Source: Chitinivorax tropicus (GTDB taxonomy: Bacteria > Pseudomonadota > Gammaproteobacteria > Burkholderiales > SCOH01). From it: a DNA stretch of 64,000 bases. The stretch is from NCBI RefSeq assembly GCF_014202905.1, contig NZ_JACHHY010000015.1:1-64000 (forward strand), read 5' to 3'. The position numbers and the translations under genes were made by a program. Positions 28,278-37,087 of this stretch are shown piece after piece (the stretch's first letter is position 1; each line of letters starts with the position of its first letter). The notes below the pieces were generated by a model. The model saw only the letters and a program-made list of their open reading frames with translations. It ran no database searches and was not told the DNA's origin.

Positions 28278-29084
28278 GTGGCAAGCTTGACGACAGGGCG
28301 TTCCATATTGAATTTGATGACAGCGCTATCGCTATCCTTGGCGCTGCATTACCTGTTGATCTTTGGGTTGACTGCCTATGGTGATCGGCCCAGCAGCCAG
28401 TCCCGGCAATCCATCTCTGTCCACCTGTCCAAGGTGGATCGCAAGATGGTGGCGCCTGCCAGCCCAGCCAAGGCAACGCCGCTTTCCGTGCCACAATCCA
28501 AGCTGAAGCTGCCTAAGCAAAGCCCCCCCCCGCCTTCCGCCCACACATCGCTGCCCACCATGTTGGGCGAGACGCAGGCCACCGCTTCGCCTGAAGAGAG
28601 CCCGGGTTCACCGGCAGTGGTGTTGCCTGAGCCTGTACCGTTCATGCCCAGCCTGGGGATCATTGAAGCGCCCGATCTGACCTATTACCCCTCGGCTGAG
28701 GTGGACGAGCCCGCCGTGCCGACGGAGCCGATTACCCCGTTTCTGCCAGTGTGGGCACTGAAGAACCCGGACAAGGAGATCAATGGTCGGGCGTTGTTGC
28801 GGCTATGGGTCGATGAAAAAGGTGAGGTAGAGAAAGTCGATGTGGTGGAATCGAACCCATCAGACCTGATGGATGACAATGCGCTGTATGTCTGGCGCCA
28901 TGCCAAGTTCAACCCAGCCATCAAGAATGGCAAGGCAGTGCGCAATCAAAAGCTGATCGAGGTCACCTTTGGTGATGTCACCAAAGTTTCGCCCGATCAG
29001 CTGATGGTGGTCGAGCAGCCTAGTGCACCGGGTTCGGATGGCGCTGGTGAATCGCCTCGATTTCGCTCAAAACGGGATCACTGA
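28278..29084 (+). CDS. TonB-like protein with C-terminal TonB domain
   Basis: 268 residues with one N-terminal membrane helix (LMTALSLSLALHYLLIFGLTA), a Pro/Ser-rich spacer and a C-terminal TonB-type domain (NGRALLRLWVDEKGEVEKVD, VWRHAKFNPAIKNGKAV). It is a second TonB-like protein, without exbBD nearby; its partner is unknown. It starts 24 bases after dsbC and may be in the same transcript. A TTG at 28287 preceded by AAGGTGG is an equally good start. Its 3' end overlaps the convergent tas gene by 65 bases. Confidence 0.75.
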   Translation: MASLTTGRSILNLMTALSLSLALHYLLIFGLTAYGDRPSSQSRQSISVHLSKVDRKMVAPASPAKATPLSVPQSKLKLPKQSPPPPSAHTSLPTMLGETQATASPEESPGSPAVVLPEPVPFMPSLGIIEAPDLTYYPSAEVDEPAVPTEPITPFLPVWALKNPDKEINGRALLRLWVDEKGEVEKVDVVESNPSDLMDDNALYVWRHAKFNPAIKNGKAVRNQKLIEVTFGDVTKVSPDQLMVVEQPSAPGSDGAGESPRFRSKRDH

Positions 29085-30060
29085 GCTGTAAGCTCGCACT
29101 GTTGATGTTTTCGGCCAGCTGGTTGAGATTGGTGGCGCCGATGATATTGCTGGCGACGAACCAACGGCTGGTCACAAAGGCGAGCGCCATCTGGGCCGGG
29201 GACAGGCCATGCTCCCGTGCCAGCTTCACGTAGGCGGCGGTGGCCTCTTGCACATAGGGTTTTTGATAACGCCCACCAAATTGCGGGAACTGGTTCAGAC
29301 GGCCCGTTGCCTGCGGGTTATCCAGATATTTGCCCGATAACAGGCCGAATGCCATCGGGCTATAGGCCAGCAGCCCCACCTGCTCATGATGGCAGGTTTC
29401 AGCCAAGCCCATTTCAAAGGTCCGGTTCAACAGGCTGTAGGCATTCTGGATGGTCACGATACGTGGCAGCTGCAGGCTGTCTGCGATCCGCGTGAATTGG
29501 CATACCCCCCAGGGGGTTTCATTGCTGACACCAATGTAGCGTATTTTTCCTTCTTCGATCAGCGTTGCCAACGCGGCCAGCTGGGTCTCGATATCGGGCG
29601 AAGGGCGTTGCTGCGTCGGATCATAGCCGACTTGCCCAAACATGGGCACATAGCGGGCGGGCCAGTGCAGTTGGTACAGATCGATGTATTCGGTTTGCAG
29701 GCGTTTGAGGCTGGCCTCCACCGCCATGCGGATCTGACGGGCATCGAGGCGTGGGGTTTCACCCCCCCGCACCCATTCCAGGCCCCGAGAAGGGCCGACC
29801 ACCTTGGTGGCGATCACCAATTTACTGCGATCCTGCCGTTTCAGCCAGGTACCCAGATAACGCTCCGTCGATCCTTGCGTCTCGGGGCGGGCGGGGACTG
29901 GATACATTTCAGCTGCATCGATGAAGTTGATCCCGCGCGAGATCGCGTAGTCAAGCTGGCTATGGGCTTCATCTTCCGTGTTCTGCTCTCCCCAGGTCAT
30001 AGTACCCAGGCAGAGTCGGGAGACAGTGAGATTGCTATGGGGTAACGAAAGCATTTGCAT
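29020..30060 (-). CDS. tas: NADP(H)-dependent aldo-keto reductase, Tas-like
   Basis: 346 residues, the same length as E. coli Tas. Aldo-keto reductase signatures are present: GTMTWGEQNTEDEAHSQLDY, the catalytic Asp-Tyr pair in FIDAAEMYPVP, Lys in IATKVVGPSRG, His in YQLHWPARY, and the NADP-binding segment near the C-terminus (ASNIIGATNLNQL). The physiological substrate is not settled in the family. The gene converges with the TonB-like gene and the two coding ends overlap. Confidence 0.92.
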   Translation of the reverse strand: MQMLSLPHSNLTVSRLCLGTMTWGEQNTEDEAHSQLDYAISRGINFIDAAEMYPVPARPETQGSTERYLGTWLKRQDRSKLVIATKVVGPSRGLEWVRGGETPRLDARQIRMAVEASLKRLQTEYIDLYQLHWPARYVPMFGQVGYDPTQQRPSPDIETQLAALATLIEEGKIRYIGVSNETPWGVCQFTRIADSLQLPRIVTIQNAYSLLNRTFEMGLAETCHHEQVGLLAYSPMAFGLLSGKYLDNPQATGRLNQFPQFGGRYQKPYVQEATAAYVKLAREHGLSPAQMALAFVTSRWFVASNIIGATNLNQLAENINSASLQLSDPVLSEIEAIHQRHPNPVH

Positions 30061-30278
30061 GATGACCTTCCTGATTCGGTGTCGGTTCTGTTGAAACAGT
30101 GCCAGCAGAGCCTTGTCGGCAGATCAGCCATCATAGCCGATCTTGACGTGGTGTATAGGGGAGTGATGACGCGGTGTTGCCGACGATAACATGCGGCATG
30201 AGCGCAGACATGGCACTTGCGGAGAATCCACACTTCAGCCAAGAATGGCGACACCCCTTACTGACAAAGAGTTTTCCC

Positions 30279-31427
30279 ATGCACTTTGACTTTGATCATG
30301 TGATCGATCGCCGTGACAGTGATAGCCTCAAGTGGCAGCGCTATGCCCAACAGGACATCATCCCCATGTGGGTGGCCGACATGGATTTTCCCGCTGCGCC
30401 AGTCATCCAGGCTGCGCTGCAGGCCCGCGTGGAGCAGGGGATCTATGGTTATGGTCTGCCGCCAGCGGGCTTGATCACAGCGCTGATCGACTACCACAAG
30501 AACCGTCACGGTTGGCTCATCCACCCAGAGTGGCTGGTGCCCTTGCCCAGCCTGGTGACAGGTTTGAATCTGGCCGCACGAGCGGTGGGCGAGCCGGATG
30601 GCAGGGTGGTCATGGCCACGCCGGTGTATCCCAAATTCCTCAGTGCACCGACCGAGGCGGGCAAGACACGCGTCACCGTTCCGCTCAAGCAGGTCGAAGG
30701 ACGATGGGAGTGGGACTGGCCAGCTTTGGACACGGCGCTGCAAGGGGCGGATCTACTGTTGCTGTGCAACCCCCATAACCCGGTTGGCCGGGTGTGGCGA
30801 CGGGATGAGCTGGCGCAGATCCATGCCTTGTGCGCGAAGCATGGCGTGGTCGTCTGCTCGGACGAGGTGCATTGTGATCTGGTGCTGGCGGATGATGTGC
30901 AGCATTGCAGCTATGCCACGCTGGGCGAGCAGGCACTCGATCAGAGCATGATTTTGTTGGCACCGAGCAAGACCTGGAATCTGGCGGGCCTGGGGTGTGC
31001 AATGGCAGTGATTCCAAATGCAACATTGCGCAGGCAATATCTCAAAGCCATGCTGGGCCTCGTGCCCCATGTCAACGTGCTGGGTTACGCAGCCGCCGAG
31101 GCGGCCTATCAGCATGGAGAGCCGTGGCGGCAGGCGTTGATCGACTACCTGCGTGGCAACCTTGATGCGGTCACGCAGGCATTGGATGGCTACCACGGCT
31201 TGCGGCTGACACGTTGTGAGGCCACTTACCTGGCCTGGATCGACTGCCGTGACGCCGGGATCACATCGCCCACCGCGTTTTTTGAATCAGTCGGGGTGGG
31301 GATCTCGGATGGCGCGGAATTTGGCAGCCCAGGCTTTGCCAGGTTGAATTTTGCCTGCCCGCGTAGCGTGTTGGAGCGCGCGTTGCAGCGGATCAGAACG
31401 GGTTTGGCAGCACGCACTGGTCAATAA
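30279..31427 (+). CDS. patB: MalY/PatB-family pyridoxal-phosphate C-S lyase
   Basis: 382 residues of the MalY/PatB fold-type I aminotransferase family. The start MHFDFDHVIDRRDSDSLKWQ and the PMWVADMDFP segment are diagnostic. The PLP lysine lies in APSKTWNLAGL. Members cleave cystathionine or cysteine conjugates to pyruvate, ammonia and a thiol. The frame runs 35 codons further upstream, but ATG at 30279 fits the family. The GntR-type regulator gene follows 93 bases later. Confidence 0.88.
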   Translation: MHFDFDHVIDRRDSDSLKWQRYAQQDIIPMWVADMDFPAAPVIQAALQARVEQGIYGYGLPPAGLITALIDYHKNRHGWLIHPEWLVPLPSLVTGLNLAARAVGEPDGRVVMATPVYPKFLSAPTEAGKTRVTVPLKQVEGRWEWDWPALDTALQGADLLLLCNPHNPVGRVWRRDELAQIHALCAKHGVVVCSDEVHCDLVLADDVQHCSYATLGEQALDQSMILLAPSKTWNLAGLGCAMAVIPNATLRRQYLKAMLGLVPHVNVLGYAAAEAAYQHGEPWRQALIDYLRGNLDAVTQALDGYHGLRLTRCEATYLAWIDCRDAGITSPTAFFESVGVGISDGAEFGSPGFARLNFACPRSVLERALQRIRTGLAARTGQ

Positions 31428-31440
31428 TACGATTGATTGA

Positions 31441-31462
31441 TTGTTGAACAATTGATCAATTG
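31441..31462 (+). promoter_or_regulatory. candidate operator upstream of the gntR-type gene
   Basis: A perfect 14-base palindrome CAATTGATCAATTG (31449-31462) overlaps a near-palindrome TTGTTGAACAA (31441-31451). It is in the short gap between patB and the GntR-type gene, about 60 bases before the latter's ATG. The position fits an autoregulatory operator; no binding data are available. Confidence 0.4.
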
Positions 31463-31520
31463 AGGCCGATCGGGCACAGTAAGCCACTTTGGAACGTGCC
31501 CGATACAGGTTGAGCGCAAG

Positions 31521-32186
31521 ATGACTTTCATACCCCAAGATTCGCTGACAGAGCAGATTGCCCGTTACCTGGGGCACCAGATCATCACCGGGCATTTGAA
31601 GCCAGGGGAACGGATTCAGGAGATGCGGATCGCCAGTGAGCTGAACGTCAGCCGAGGCTCGGTCCGCGAAGCGTTGCTGATCCTCGCCCGTCGCCACTTG
31701 ATCGAAATCCTGCCTCGACGTGGGGCTGTGGTGTCAGCACTGACCGAGGTTGAGATCCGCAGCCTGTATGAGCTGTGGTTCATGCTGCTGAAAAAGGTCG
31801 CCATGAATGCCGCAATCATGTGGCAGGACGATGAGTTGGCGCAATTCACGGCACTGATCAAAGAGATGGGCGAATACGCCGAGCGCAACGATCTGGAACG
31901 TTTCTACGACAAGCTGTCGGTCTTCCTGACGGTGATCTACCCTTATGCCAACAACAGCTTCATGGTGCAGGTCATGGAAGATCTGCTGCCGACTGGCAAA
32001 CGCTGTTCCTATATGGTCTTTCGCCTGGGCAAAAGCGAACTGATGCGATTGTATGAATCATTCGTCCATGTCATGGATAAAGTGCTTAAACGAGATGCGG
32101 AAGGGGCCGGGCAGCTGGTCGAGCAGATTGGTGCCGAGCAGTTGAAATTGGCGCTGGATGCCCTGAGAGTGCAGGTTGCGCAATAA
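31521..32186 (+). CDS. GntR-family transcriptional regulator (FCD-type)
   Basis: 221 residues. The N-terminal winged helix has the GntR signature (IITGHLKPGERIQEMRIASE, LNVSRGSVREALLILARRHL) and the C-terminal half is helical like the FCD effector-binding domain. Metal or ligand residues of FCD proteins are not obvious. It lies between patB and the DAHP synthase gene; either, or itself, may be its target. Palindromes occur just upstream of the gene and across its stop codon. Confidence 0.88.
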   Translation: MTFIPQDSLTEQIARYLGHQIITGHLKPGERIQEMRIASELNVSRGSVREALLILARRHLIEILPRRGAVVSALTEVEIRSLYELWFMLLKKVAMNAAIMWQDDELAQFTALIKEMGEYAERNDLERFYDKLSVFLTVIYPYANNSFMVQVMEDLLPTGKRCSYMVFRLGKSELMRLYESFVHVMDKVLKRDAEGAGQLVEQIGAEQLKLALDALRVQVAQ

Positions 32187-32196
32187 TATTGCGCAA
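32176..32196 (+). repeat. TTGCGCAAT inverted repeat over the gntR stop codon
   Basis: TTGCGCAAT (32176-32184) and ATTGCGCAA (32188-32196) flank AAT, forming a perfect 9+3+9 inverted repeat that covers the TAA stop. A third TTGCGCA copy lies about 23 bases downstream at 32219-32225, before aroG. It could be a terminator-like stem (no T-run) or a protein-binding site. Confidence 0.45.
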
Positions 32197-32301
32197 TGGT
32201 GAAAATTGGTGCTGCAGAATTGCGCAGTCACTGTCATAATGACCTTCGTGCGTCGAAATTGTTGCGACGCGATCACGGATTGACTTTGAGCTGGAAGCAT
32301 C

Positions 32302-33369
32302 ATGAGACGTAGAACAGACGATATACATATCAAAGAAATCAAAGAGTTGACCCCGCCGATCTATTTGATCGAAACCAACCCGATCACCGATACCGCATCG
32401 CATACGGTCTATAACGCCCGCCAGGCGATCAGCCGCTTGCTGTGTGACCAGGACGACCGCCTGTTGGTGGTGATCGGCCCTTGCTCGATCCACGATACCG
32501 AAGCCGCCTTGGAATACGCCGGTAAGCTGAAAGGCTTGCGCGACGAGCTGGCCGAAGACCTGGAAGTGGTGATGCGGGTGTATTTCGAAAAGCCCCGTAC
32601 CACAGTCGGCTGGAAAGGTTTGATCAACGACCCCTACCTGGATGACAGCTTCGAGATCAACGACGGCCTGCGCACAGCCCGTAAGCTGCTATTGTCCATC
32701 AACGACCTGGGCGTGCCGGCTGGGACTGAGTTCCTCGACATGATCTCGCCGCAGTATTTTGCCGATCTGATCAGCTGGGGGGCGATTGGTGCCCGCACCA
32801 CCGAGTCACAGGTGCATCGTGAGCTGTCATCCGGGCTGTCTTGTCCGGTCGGCTTCAAGAATGGTACTGATGGCAATTTGAAGATCGCGGTCGATGCCAT
32901 TCGCGCAGCCCAGGTGCCGCACCATTTCCTGTCGGTGACCAAGCTCGGCCATTCCGCCATCGTATCGACCACCGGCAACCCTGATTGCCATGTGATCCTG
33001 CGTGGTGGTAAAGAGCCCAACTATGATGCGGCAAGTGTGGATGCGGCAGCTAAAGAGCTGGAGAAGGTTGGCCTCTCGCCCAAATTGATGGTGGATTTCA
33101 GCCATGCCAACAGCCGTAAGGACTATCGTCGGCAGATGGAGGTGACTGATGACGTGGCCAACCAATTGGCCGCCGGTGAGAAGCGGATTTTCGGTGTCAT
33201 GATCGAGAGCCATCTGCAAGAGGGGCGACAAGATCTGATCCCTGGCAAAGAATTGTGCTACGGTCAAAGCATTACCGATGCCTGCATTGGCTGGGCCGAC
33301 ACCGAGGTGGCGTTGCGCCGATTGGCTTCGGCAGTGCGTGAGCGCCGTGCCAACGCTTGCGCACAATGA
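32302..33369 (+). CDS. aroG: 3-deoxy-7-phosphoheptulonate synthase (class I DAHP synthase)
   Basis: 355 residues of the AroF/AroG/AroH class. Conserved blocks are clear: VVIGPCSIHDTEAALEYA, MRVYFEKPRTTVGWKGLIND, SWGAIGARTTESQVHRELSS, CPVGFKNGTDG and MVDFSHANSRK. It joins phosphoenolpyruvate and erythrose-4-phosphate at the start of the shikimate pathway. Which amino acid inhibits it cannot be told with certainty; the aroG symbol follows overall similarity. A terminator follows the gene. Confidence 0.94.
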   Translation: MRRRTDDIHIKEIKELTPPIYLIETNPITDTASHTVYNARQAISRLLCDQDDRLLVVIGPCSIHDTEAALEYAGKLKGLRDELAEDLEVVMRVYFEKPRTTVGWKGLINDPYLDDSFEINDGLRTARKLLLSINDLGVPAGTEFLDMISPQYFADLISWGAIGARTTESQVHRELSSGLSCPVGFKNGTDGNLKIAVDAIRAAQVPHHFLSVTKLGHSAIVSTTGNPDCHVILRGGKEPNYDAASVDAAAKELEKVGLSPKLMVDFSHANSRKDYRRQMEVTDDVANQLAAGEKRIFGVMIESHLQEGRQDLIPGKELCYGQSITDACIGWADTEVALRRLASAVRERRANACAQ

Positions 33370-33417
33370 TGCCCTAGGCGCTGCCCCACTGGCATCGGGC
33401 GAGCCTCAGGACTGCAG

Positions 33418-33441
33418 ACGGCGCGTTTTCGCGCCGTTTTG
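33418..33441 (+). terminator. Rho-independent terminator of aroG
   Basis: ACGGCGCG (33418-33425), loop TTTT, CGCGCCGT (33430-33437), then TTTG. It sits between aroG and the acyl-CoA ligase gene. Confidence 0.85.
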
Positions 33442-33455
33442 TATGGAGACCACGA

Positions 33456-34934
33456 ATGCTTGCAATCACCCCGCTGGGCGAGTGGCTGGACTATTGGCGG
33501 CTGCGGGCGCCGTCCCGAGAGGCGTTGATCGAGGCGGATACTGGGGCTCGTTGGAATTATCAGCAACTGGCCGATGCCTGTGACCGGCTGACGGGCGCGC
33601 TACGCGCAGAGCGGGTTGCGGCGGGTGACCGGGTTGCCTTGCTCGCCCGTAATCGGGTGGAAACCATCCTGTTGTTGTTTGCCTGTGCCCGCCTGCGGGC
33701 GGTGCTGGTGCCTTTGAATACCCGCCTGACCGCTGCCGAGCTGACCGGTTTGTTGCAAGACGCAGAGCCCTGCCTGTTGCTCCATGACGACACGCAGGCG
33801 GCAACCATTCCACGGTTGCAGCACGCCTGCCCGGCCAAGCCGCTTACCGATCTGCAAGCATTGGCGGGCAGCCCGGCACCATTGTCACAGACTGACCCCG
33901 AGCAACCGGTGCTGATGTTGTACACATCTGGAACGACGGGGAAGCCCAAGGGCGCGCTGCTTTCCCAGCGCATGGTGTGCTGGAATGCCATCAATACCTC
34001 GATCAGCTGGGATCTGTCCGGGGCGGACAGCACCATCATCCATACGCCGTTTTTCCACACCGGCGGCCTGCACGTCTTGACCACCCCACTGCTGCTGCGG
34101 GGGGGGCGGCTGGTGCTGTTGCCGGTTTTCGACCCCGAGCAAGTGCTGCATTGGTTGGAGACGGCACGCATCAGCACGCTGTTTGCTGTACCCACTATGT
34201 TCCAGCGGCTGCTGGATTCCCCCGCCTTCGCTGACACCGATCTGAGCCACCTGCGCTTTTGCATCAGCGGTGGCGCACCTTGCCCGGTCGAGTTGATCGA
34301 GCGCTATCAGGCACGGGGCGTGGTGTTCATTCAAGGCTACGGCTTGACCGAAGCGGGCCCCAATTGCTTTACGCTACCTGCGCACGATGCGCTGGCCAAA
34401 CAGGGCTCGGTGGGTTTCGCCAATTTTGCGACCCGGGCGCAAGTGGTCGATGAAGCAGGGCACCCTGTGCCTGTGGGCTCAGTGGGTGAGCTGTGGCTGG
34501 CCGGGCCGACGCTGTGTAGTGGATACTGGCGGAATCCGTCGGCAACCCGGCAGCTGTTTCAGGATGGCTGGCTGAAAACCGGTGATCTGGTGCGGCAGGA
34601 CGCAGAGGGATATACCTGGATTGTCGATCGCAAGAAGGATATGTACATCTCAGGCGGAGAAAATGTCTATCCTGCAGAAATAGAAGCCGTCTTGTTGCAA
34701 TTTCCCGCCATTGCCGAGGCTGCCGTCGTCGCACGGCCAGATGCCGAATGGGGCGAGGTGGGTGTGGCCCACCTGGTGCTGAAACCCGGTCAGGTGTGGG
34801 ATGAAGCAGCCTTGCGCGCATTTCTGCAGACCCGGCTGGCGCGTTTTAAGCAACCCAAGACATATTGCATCGAGACGATGTTGCCACGCACCACGACCGG
34901 CAAGATCCAGAAAAATCAACTGAAGGAGATTTGA
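33456..34934 (+). CDS. AMP-dependent acyl-CoA synthetase/ligase
   Basis: 492 residues of the ANL superfamily. The P-loop LYTSGTTGKPKGALLSQ, the YGLTEAGP motif, and C-terminal motifs GDLVRQDAEGYTWIVDRKKD and the catalytic Lys in TTTGKIQK are all present. It would activate a carboxylic acid as acyl-AMP and transfer it to CoA; the substrate (fatty or aromatic acid) is not clear. GGAGA precedes the ATG. Its stop shares one base with the next ATG (TGATG), so it forms a pair with the alpha/beta hydrolase. Confidence 0.87.
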   Translation: MLAITPLGEWLDYWRLRAPSREALIEADTGARWNYQQLADACDRLTGALRAERVAAGDRVALLARNRVETILLLFACARLRAVLVPLNTRLTAAELTGLLQDAEPCLLLHDDTQAATIPRLQHACPAKPLTDLQALAGSPAPLSQTDPEQPVLMLYTSGTTGKPKGALLSQRMVCWNAINTSISWDLSGADSTIIHTPFFHTGGLHVLTTPLLLRGGRLVLLPVFDPEQVLHWLETARISTLFAVPTMFQRLLDSPAFADTDLSHLRFCISGGAPCPVELIERYQARGVVFIQGYGLTEAGPNCFTLPAHDALAKQGSVGFANFATRAQVVDEAGHPVPVGSVGELWLAGPTLCSGYWRNPSATRQLFQDGWLKTGDLVRQDAEGYTWIVDRKKDMYISGGENVYPAEIEAVLLQFPAIAEAAVVARPDAEWGEVGVAHLVLKPGQVWDEAALRAFLQTRLARFKQPKTYCIETMLPRTTTGKIQKNQLKEI

Positions 34935-35725
34935 TGCCGCTGGCCGAGCTGAACACAACCGAGCTGTATTACGAGCTGCATGGAAATGGACGCGATGTGG
35001 TGGTGCTGCTGAATGGTATCTCGATGAGCACGGCGGCATGGGGGCTTCAGGTGCCGGCTTTGGTCGCAGCGGGTTTTCGGGTGTTGTGCTACGACCTGCG
35101 TGGGCAATGGCAGTCCGGCAAGCCCCAGCAAGATGCCTATACCATGCCACAACATGCCGATGACTTGGTGGGGCTGCTGAGCCACCTCGATATCGAAGCC
35201 GCTCATCTGGTGGGTATCTCCTATGGTGGTGCTGTTGCCCAGCATGTGGCCATCGGCCATCGCAGTCGGCTGCGAAAACTGGTGCTGGCCGACACCTTGG
35301 CCTGGTCGGATGAAGTCAACAACGTGGTGGCTGACACGTGGTTCGCCGCCGCCAACAGCGGGCACCCCACCTTGCGCTTCGATGTCGGGTTGGCCATGAC
35401 ATTCGGCAACACCTACCTGCGGCACAACCCCGTGTTGATTGCCAAGATGCGTGAATTCGCCGCCAATCAGCCTTGGGCGCCGCTGGCCCGCCTGATCAAT
35501 GGCATGCGGATGCATGACGTGCGCGATCATCTGTCGCAGATCAAGGCTGATACACTTGTCATAATTGGAGAGGATGATCGATTTACACCGCTTTATCATT
35601 CACGGCTGCTGGCGGATCGCATTCCATCTGCTAAACTCGCGGTGATTGAGGATTGCGGCCATGCATCTTGCCTTGAGCGCCCAGAGGCCTTCAACAAGCT
35701 GGTGCTGGATTTTCTTGCCACATAG
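34934..35725 (+). CDS. alpha/beta-hydrolase
   Basis: 263 residues of the alpha/beta-hydrolase fold. The nucleophile elbow is GISYGG, the acid is in GEDDRFTPL and the His is in CGHASCLERP, so the triad is complete. The sequence resembles 3-oxoadipate enol-lactonase-like and esterase-like members, but the substrate is not known. AAGGAGA lies before the ATG, which overlaps the ligase stop. The tight coupling suggests both act on the same acyl compound. Confidence 0.85.
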   Translation: MPLAELNTTELYYELHGNGRDVVVLLNGISMSTAAWGLQVPALVAAGFRVLCYDLRGQWQSGKPQQDAYTMPQHADDLVGLLSHLDIEAAHLVGISYGGAVAQHVAIGHRSRLRKLVLADTLAWSDEVNNVVADTWFAAANSGHPTLRFDVGLAMTFGNTYLRHNPVLIAKMREFAANQPWAPLARLINGMRMHDVRDHLSQIKADTLVIIGEDDRFTPLYHSRLLADRIPSAKLAVIEDCGHASCLERPEAFNKLVLDFLAT

Positions 35726-35841
35726 AGCCCACTCCGATCATTGTTGTGCCCGCCACAACAGCCCCGCGAAGCCTGCCTGATCACGTCAGGCGAGCTGGCG
35801 GGTGAGATAGGTTGCTGCTCACCACTAAATGCATTGAACAC

Positions 35842-36966
35842 ATGAACGCCGATAGCACTCCTGCCAGCTCACTCCCGCGCATTCTCGTCGCTGATGATTC
35901 GCGCATCGTCCGTGCCACCATCCGCAAACATCTTTCTGGTGTGTTCGACATCATCGAAGCCGTGGATGGAGAGGATGCCTGGTCGATTTTGAAGGCACAT
36001 CCGAACATCCAGGTGTTGATTTCTGACTTGGGCATGCCCAATCTGGATGGTTTCGGCCTGCTGCAACGGATTCGTACCACCGAAGACGCACAATTACGCA
36101 AATTGCCGGTGATCGTGATTTCGGGTGATGAGGAAGAGGAGGTGAAACGACGTGCCGTCGGGATGGGGGCCAGTGACTTCATCACCAAATCCACTGATCG
36201 TACCGAGCTGATCGCACGTGTCACTGCCAATGTGCAGCGTGCCGAAACCGAGGCTGCACTCGATGAGAGCCGCGCCGAGCTTGATAAGAAAGCTGCAGAA
36301 GATGCGACGACCGGCCTGGGGACTCGCAATCTGCTGGAGCACAATACCCGCCAAGCAATTGCGCACGCCGCCCGCCACCATCAACGCGTGATTCTGTTGT
36401 TGCTGCAGTTGGATCGTTACGAGGAGACGGCAGCACGGTTCGGTCAGGCCGTGTCGGATCAGATCCTGAAAGCATTGGCGAAATTGCTGGCCTCCAAGGT
36501 TCGCGGTGAAGACACCATTGTCCGGCTGGGTGATTCATCTTTTGGCGTGTTGTCGGCCAGCCATGCAGCAGGTGAGGAAATGATCCTTGCCGAACGCCTG
36601 CGCACCGCGCTGGAAGGGGCGCGTATCAATTTCAAAGGCCACATCCTGCGGTACACCGCCAGTGTTGGTGTGCTGAACACTGAGCCTAATATTGAGGCAG
36701 AAGAAGCCTTCAGCATCGCGGAGGCCCGGATGAACGCCGCCATCAAGGCCGGTGGCAATCGCGTGTTGGCGCAGGATGTAACACCTCACCCATTGATCAA
36801 ACCTGATCTCGCAGGTGCGCTGGCCTTGATCCGTGAAGGGAAGGTGCAGGATGTCGTGCCCTTTGCCGCAGAGCTGCTGGGTGAAATGATGCCCTTGCTG
36901 AATATCGCCAATCAGCAATTGTTACTGGGGTTGTCGATGGACAAGCTGCGTGAGAAGGCCCGCTGA
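35842..36966 (+). CDS. response regulator with degenerate GGDEF domain
   Basis: 374 residues. The receiver domain (ILVADDSRIVRATIRKHL) has acidic pocket Asp18/Asp19, phospho-acceptor Asp62 (LISDLGMPNLDGFGL) and Lys116 (FITKS). A short coiled linker leads to a GGDEF-like domain, but the signature reads RLGDSSF (228-234) instead of RxGGDEF, so diguanylate cyclase activity is unlikely. A helical tail of about 60 residues follows. No sensor kinase gene is adjacent. It may act as a c-di-GMP or GTP sensor, or by protein contact; this is inference. Confidence 0.82.
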   Translation: MNADSTPASSLPRILVADDSRIVRATIRKHLSGVFDIIEAVDGEDAWSILKAHPNIQVLISDLGMPNLDGFGLLQRIRTTEDAQLRKLPVIVISGDEEEEVKRRAVGMGASDFITKSTDRTELIARVTANVQRAETEAALDESRAELDKKAAEDATTGLGTRNLLEHNTRQAIAHAARHHQRVILLLLQLDRYEETAARFGQAVSDQILKALAKLLASKVRGEDTIVRLGDSSFGVLSASHAAGEEMILAERLRTALEGARINFKGHILRYTASVGVLNTEPNIEAEEAFSIAEARMNAAIKAGGNRVLAQDVTPHPLIKPDLAGALALIREGKVQDVVPFAAELLGEMMPLLNIANQQLLLGLSMDKLREKAR

Positions 36967-36990
36967 AACAGCGTGCCAGATGGATCGCCA

Positions 36991-37034
36991 CCCCAATGAA
37001 CAAGGGCTGCAGATGCAGCCCTTGTTCATTGGGG
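36991..37034. terminator. long perfect hairpin between convergent genes
   Basis: Perfect 21-base arms (36991-37011 and 37014-37034) with a GA loop lie between the stops of the response regulator gene and lplT. The core AAGGGCTGCA/TGCAGCCCTT is flanked by AATGAAC/GTTCATT, so it can serve as a terminator in both directions although no long T-run is present. Confidence 0.8.
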
Positions 37035-37087
37035 CCATCGCCCGGTTTGGGTGAGGATGGCCGAACCAGGTCAGCGAAGCCTGGGGG

